From: Edolisoma coerulescens
Taxonomy: Eukaryota; Chordata; Aves; Passeriformes; Campephagidae
NCBI GenBank assembly: GCA_013397115.1
Contig: VWZW01004026.1
Span: forward strand, 2,852,523 to 2,916,522
Length of the DNA stretch: 64,000 bases
Direction: 5' to 3'
Part shown: in pieces, positions 60,201-64,000 of the stretch
Layout of the letters: each line of letters begins with the position of its first letter
Position numbering within the stretch: position 1 is the stretch's first letter
The notes under the pieces: model-generated
What the model was told of the DNA's origin: nothing
Databases searched by the model: none
The model's input: only the letters and a program-made list of their open reading frames with translations
Position numbers and translations under genes: made by a program

Positions 60201-63200
60201 CTTTAACATGTGGGGTAACTAACCTTGAATTAGAAGGTATTAGTCATCGCACATTCTGCTTTCATAGGTGCAAGTCTTAAAGGCCAAACTGTCCTACCTA
60301 CTCTGCACACAGAGACTGGGCTTTGACAGCTCTTTCCAAGAGGTCCTCTTGAAACATTCCTCATCCTGGCCTCAGCCACATGTCCCCTGACTATCAGAAG
60401 GCTTCAGCACCTCCCTCCCTCCAACTCAAGGAAGGGTTTGCAGCCAACTGTGAGACCAAGACATCTGAGGCACCCTATGTGTACAGATGGCTTGCCAGCC
60501 AGGCAGCTGATGTACTCAGCACATGCTCCCCTCCTTTCCCTTTCCTATTTCTTTTCCCCAATTCTACTGCAAAATAAAGCAAGAGCAAATACTAAGAAAA
60601 CAAACAAAACCCAGAATCCCCCAAAACTGAGACTTTATCTCCTTTTTTCAAACTGCCAACTCAGATTCAGAGCTGCTAAGATGTAGAAAATTACATAAAA
60701 AGTTAACTAAGTGTTAATTTAGCTGCTCTCTTACAGATACTCCTTCCTGACACAGTTTCTGCTCAGCACTAAGATCACCAGAAATGCCATCATTAGAAAA
60801 AAAATGCAAAGGTGGCAAGCTAATTTAAACACTTGGATATAATGAGAGGTGGAATTAAGGTGACAATACGGAAAGTAACATGCTTTAGTTACATTGGCAG
60901 TATCTAATATGCATTTTTATTATTTTCCTAGCAGGAATATGTCTATCATTTGAAGAAATGTATCCTTTAAGAAAAAAGATCCTTCAGAGTTATATATATC
61001 TAGTTAAAAAATATGTCCATGAAGGATTGCATTGAATTATTAAAAGCTGTAAGCATCAAATATATTTCCAAATTCTAAAAAGAAATTGCATGTTATCATA
61101 ATTTATTCTTGTTAATTTTTAATTAATAAGGAAACAGTACTAGATGATTTTCAAATACTGATAAAACCCAGCAATTTCACAGGATCAATCCTAGTTCTTA
61201 CATCAATGTTGCAGAAATTGGTAATATATGAATAAAGGAAACATTACAGACATTCTCAGTGATAGATATATATCATGTAATCTCCTCTAGGAATTCACCT
61301 ACTGTGTCAAACATGTTTCTGCTCACACTATGAATACCATTCTTGCCCCCTGGGTTTACATTAGTGTTTGATTTATTTATATTTTTCTGTCTCATTTAAA
61401 TGTAGTGATTGAATCAGCTATTGAGACATTTCACAAAAAGCAAATCACTTTCTGACTTCTTTAAAAGAAGTGAGCAGTAAAGAAATTGCCAGAGAGAAAG
61501 AGCACTCGCTAGAGGATTTATGTTGGTCATGGGATAATTCCAAGATAAAAACAATTCCAGCTTCAAAGACATTAACACCAAAGAGCTGTCTCATCAAACA
61601 ATGCTAATCATCACATAAACTGAAAGCAGTCAAACAGCCTCTGGCGTGTGAGATGATACACATATACAGTTGTAGGAACATTTGGAGTAGCAGCAACACA
61701 TTTTAGAGGCAATTATTTTGAAGTTAGGAGTGAATGGTGTCATGCCTTGTCACAAACATCAGTGGCAGCAATGCAAGATGTAGTTCAGAATCACTAATAC
61801 AAGTTTCGAACGTCAGCTACATCCTTGTGACAAATGCCAAGCTGAGCTGTTCAAGTTATATAGCTGCATTCGAACCACAACAATGTCTCAGGAACAAAGG
61901 TTTAATGCCAAGGTAAATGCTGAATGCTAGCTTTAGTAATATGACCAAAAAACTTCAACCAACCTACAAATGCCTCCTGAGTCACACTGTCCCTGTTCAA
62001 GATCTGCTTCAGTTAAACATGTAGGGTCTATCTTTTCCCGTCCCAGGAATCACAGATATCAATAACAAATCTGTACAATGGATTTCAAAGTGAAAGAAAG
62101 GATGCTTAAAGAAAGAACCTGGTTACTGCCCCTCATTTATTTACCCTTTCTTAGTTTTGAAGTGGAGCACCCCGTTCATGAGTCACAGCCCATGTCCAGC
62201 TGAATAAGCTATTTTTGGTTTCCTCAGCTATAGCAAATACTCCCATATTCACTATAGGACAGGACTAGCCATTACTGCTTAGATGAATGTTTCTCTCTTC
62301 ATCTCTTTATCAATCTGCACCCCAAAGACAAGGTAAAAAGCTTGAGAGTATTTTGCTGGTGTTTCACAGAGAAATTCCTGTGACTATTTCCTAAGAAATT
62401 GGACTACCATGCTCCAGAAGAAAGATATTGTAAACTATGACAGAGAGAAGAGTGATATCTCTGACCAGGTTGTTGTGCAACTGCAGTCAGCACAGCACAG
62501 GGACTAAGAAAACCAGACTGTTAAGTAGGCTTTGCTGTCCCAACCACAGTACGATAATTATGTGTTCTCTGGGCCATAATTGTGCATTCTAATGGCTTGC
62601 TGCATTAGCAGAGCTTACTCATAACTCTCAAAAATCCCAAACCCAACAAAACTCTCCATCTCTTTTTTTCATGCCATGCAAATGTGGTTAGACACTTGGC
62701 ATCAACATAGATGGCTGTGACCCATAATTCCAGGTGAGATACTGTGACGAGTTTTGTCAAGAATTAATGTTTAGTGTTGTTCAGCACAGGATGTTTCATC
62801 TATGAAGGAGCACTAGTTCCTCATTTTCCATCCCTTTCACACCAACTGTTTAGTATTTATTTAGCTCAGAAATAGCCTTAGGACTTGTGTCCGACCTGAC
62901 ACCTGTGCCACAGACTATCATACAGCAGGTTTTGACCTTTAAAGGAAAAATGTATTTACACCAATTTCTAATTCCTTCAAATACATGATCACAATCTGCA
63001 ATTAAAACGGATTGCATTAAGAAAATAGAAAGTACCAAGGGTATCATCTTTCAATAACTAGAAATACATTTGATAGAACCACATTATTTTGGTGCGAAAA
63101 TGTCAAAATGGCCTCAGGAAATCAGTCAGGGTGCTCATTGTAAATGAAAGCAAATGACATACAGGGATATGGGCAGACTGACATGTTGCTTGATTCAGAT

Positions 63201-64000
63201 TCAGAAGATCACTTTGAAGTAGCTGCAGGTTAATTTCCAGGAGTACAGAACATCAGGAGACACTGTCTTTTTTCGGCTTTCTTAAAATCATGACTAATGT
63301 GCTTCAGCAAGCCAAATCCTGACTGAGCCAAAGCTGAGGCATTCCAAGTAGCTGCCATCTCTGAAACAAATAAGTAACTTAAAAAACTATGAAAGGCAGA
63401 ATATTTTGGTAATGTAGTAAGTAATGGTAAGTCTATGGTAATGTAGTTTGATTACTAAAACATGTGTCTTGATTTTAAAAATATTATGCACTCTGCGCCT
63501 AACTTGTTACTGAACACTCTACCAGCTGTGGATAAGATTTAGTACCCACAGCTGAACACAGAGTCCGAGTATGTGATTCATCAGGCCAAAAGCAGGTTTT
63601 TTCAGCTAAACTAATAGTCTACACAATTTCTACAGTCAGTGGAGAGAAGTTAGCTCAGGCTTATATTGATGTCTGAAATAGATCTTCTAAATCATACTCT
63701 AAAATCACTGTTTACCTCTGTTGAATATTAAAGTTTTTCTACAAAGTAGAAAAAAATGATTTTTACAAAATAGACTTTTAATTTTAGTTAAGGTAAAATG
63801 CAACCTTTATTATAATTTCTGCTTTAAATTTCCCCTCTTTTAATTATAAAATTCATAGTGTTCTATGAAAACTTGGTTGTTTCCTTCCCGATGGCTAGAA
63901 CCGCATGAATAAAAGCTAAGCAAGAGAAAAAAAAGATGTACTCTTGGTGAAAAAAAAAACAAACCAAAACAACCAAGCTTGACAGCAGGATGTAATCACT
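57212..64000. other. Anonymous AT-rich DNA, no gene seen
   Basis: No exon or transposon is recognised to the window end. There is an A-rich low-complexity tract at 58937. A GC-richer patch at about 59980-60570 has short frames only. The 129-codon frame at 58164-58553 has no recognisable domain. Confidence 0.5.
58937..58982 (+). repeat. A-rich low-complexity tract
   Basis: Runs of 7-12 A separated by single G, GGC or T bases. Confidence 0.8.

Noticed and set aside
1..64000. CRISPR arrays, bacterial operons or rRNA/tRNA genes
   Set aside because: No spaced direct repeats of the right kind, no ribosome-binding-site and gene layout, and no cloverleaf or rRNA-like segment was found by eye. CR1 and ERV LTR content shows vertebrate DNA.

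Overview
The window looks like a gene-free stretch of a bird nuclear genome. It is AT-rich and dense in stop codons in all frames, and I find no exon, rRNA, tRNA, operon or CRISPR array that I can support. The bird assignment rests on two things. Several copies of the CR1 non-LTR retrotransposon carry the diagnostic 3' end, with short ATTCYATG-type repeats. Solo LTRs also match families I know from avian genomes (recalled, not searched). The LTR families suggest Neoaves more than chicken-like birds, but that is inference.

Layout: positions 1-1654 are anonymous. Positions 1655-2763 hold a complete solo LTR with an exact 5-bp target duplication. A minus-strand LTR-like promoter block lies at about 10510-10990, with a TATA box, three CCAAT boxes in near-repeat units and a perfect hairpin at the predicted transcript start. 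A 5' fragment of the first LTR family recurs at about 14638-14940. CR1 remnants lie at about 16259-16320 (-), 17355-18308 (+), 28085-28964 (+), 29955-30939 (+) and 45567-46985 (-), plus a much older CR1-like relic at about 38325-38685 (+). A weak promoter/LTR-like GC-rich block lies at about 51546-51990, and a second type of ERV LTR at 56641-57211 (+). Microsatellites, poly(A) tracts, two G-quadruplex candidates and two clear inverted repeats lie between them.

No genes work together here. The only protein-coding signal is decayed reverse transcriptase, endonuclease and possibly ORF1 sequence inside CR1 copies. The three copies that retain the RT active-site box all have a substituted catalytic aspartate, so none can be autonomous. 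The anonymous stretches could be intergenic or intronic; the window alone cannot decide. The items most worth a second look are the minus-strand LTR with its TAR-like hairpin, two CR1 copies that lack their central part, and the inverted repeats near 22.0 and 22.6 kb. I found no convincing new multi-gene system.
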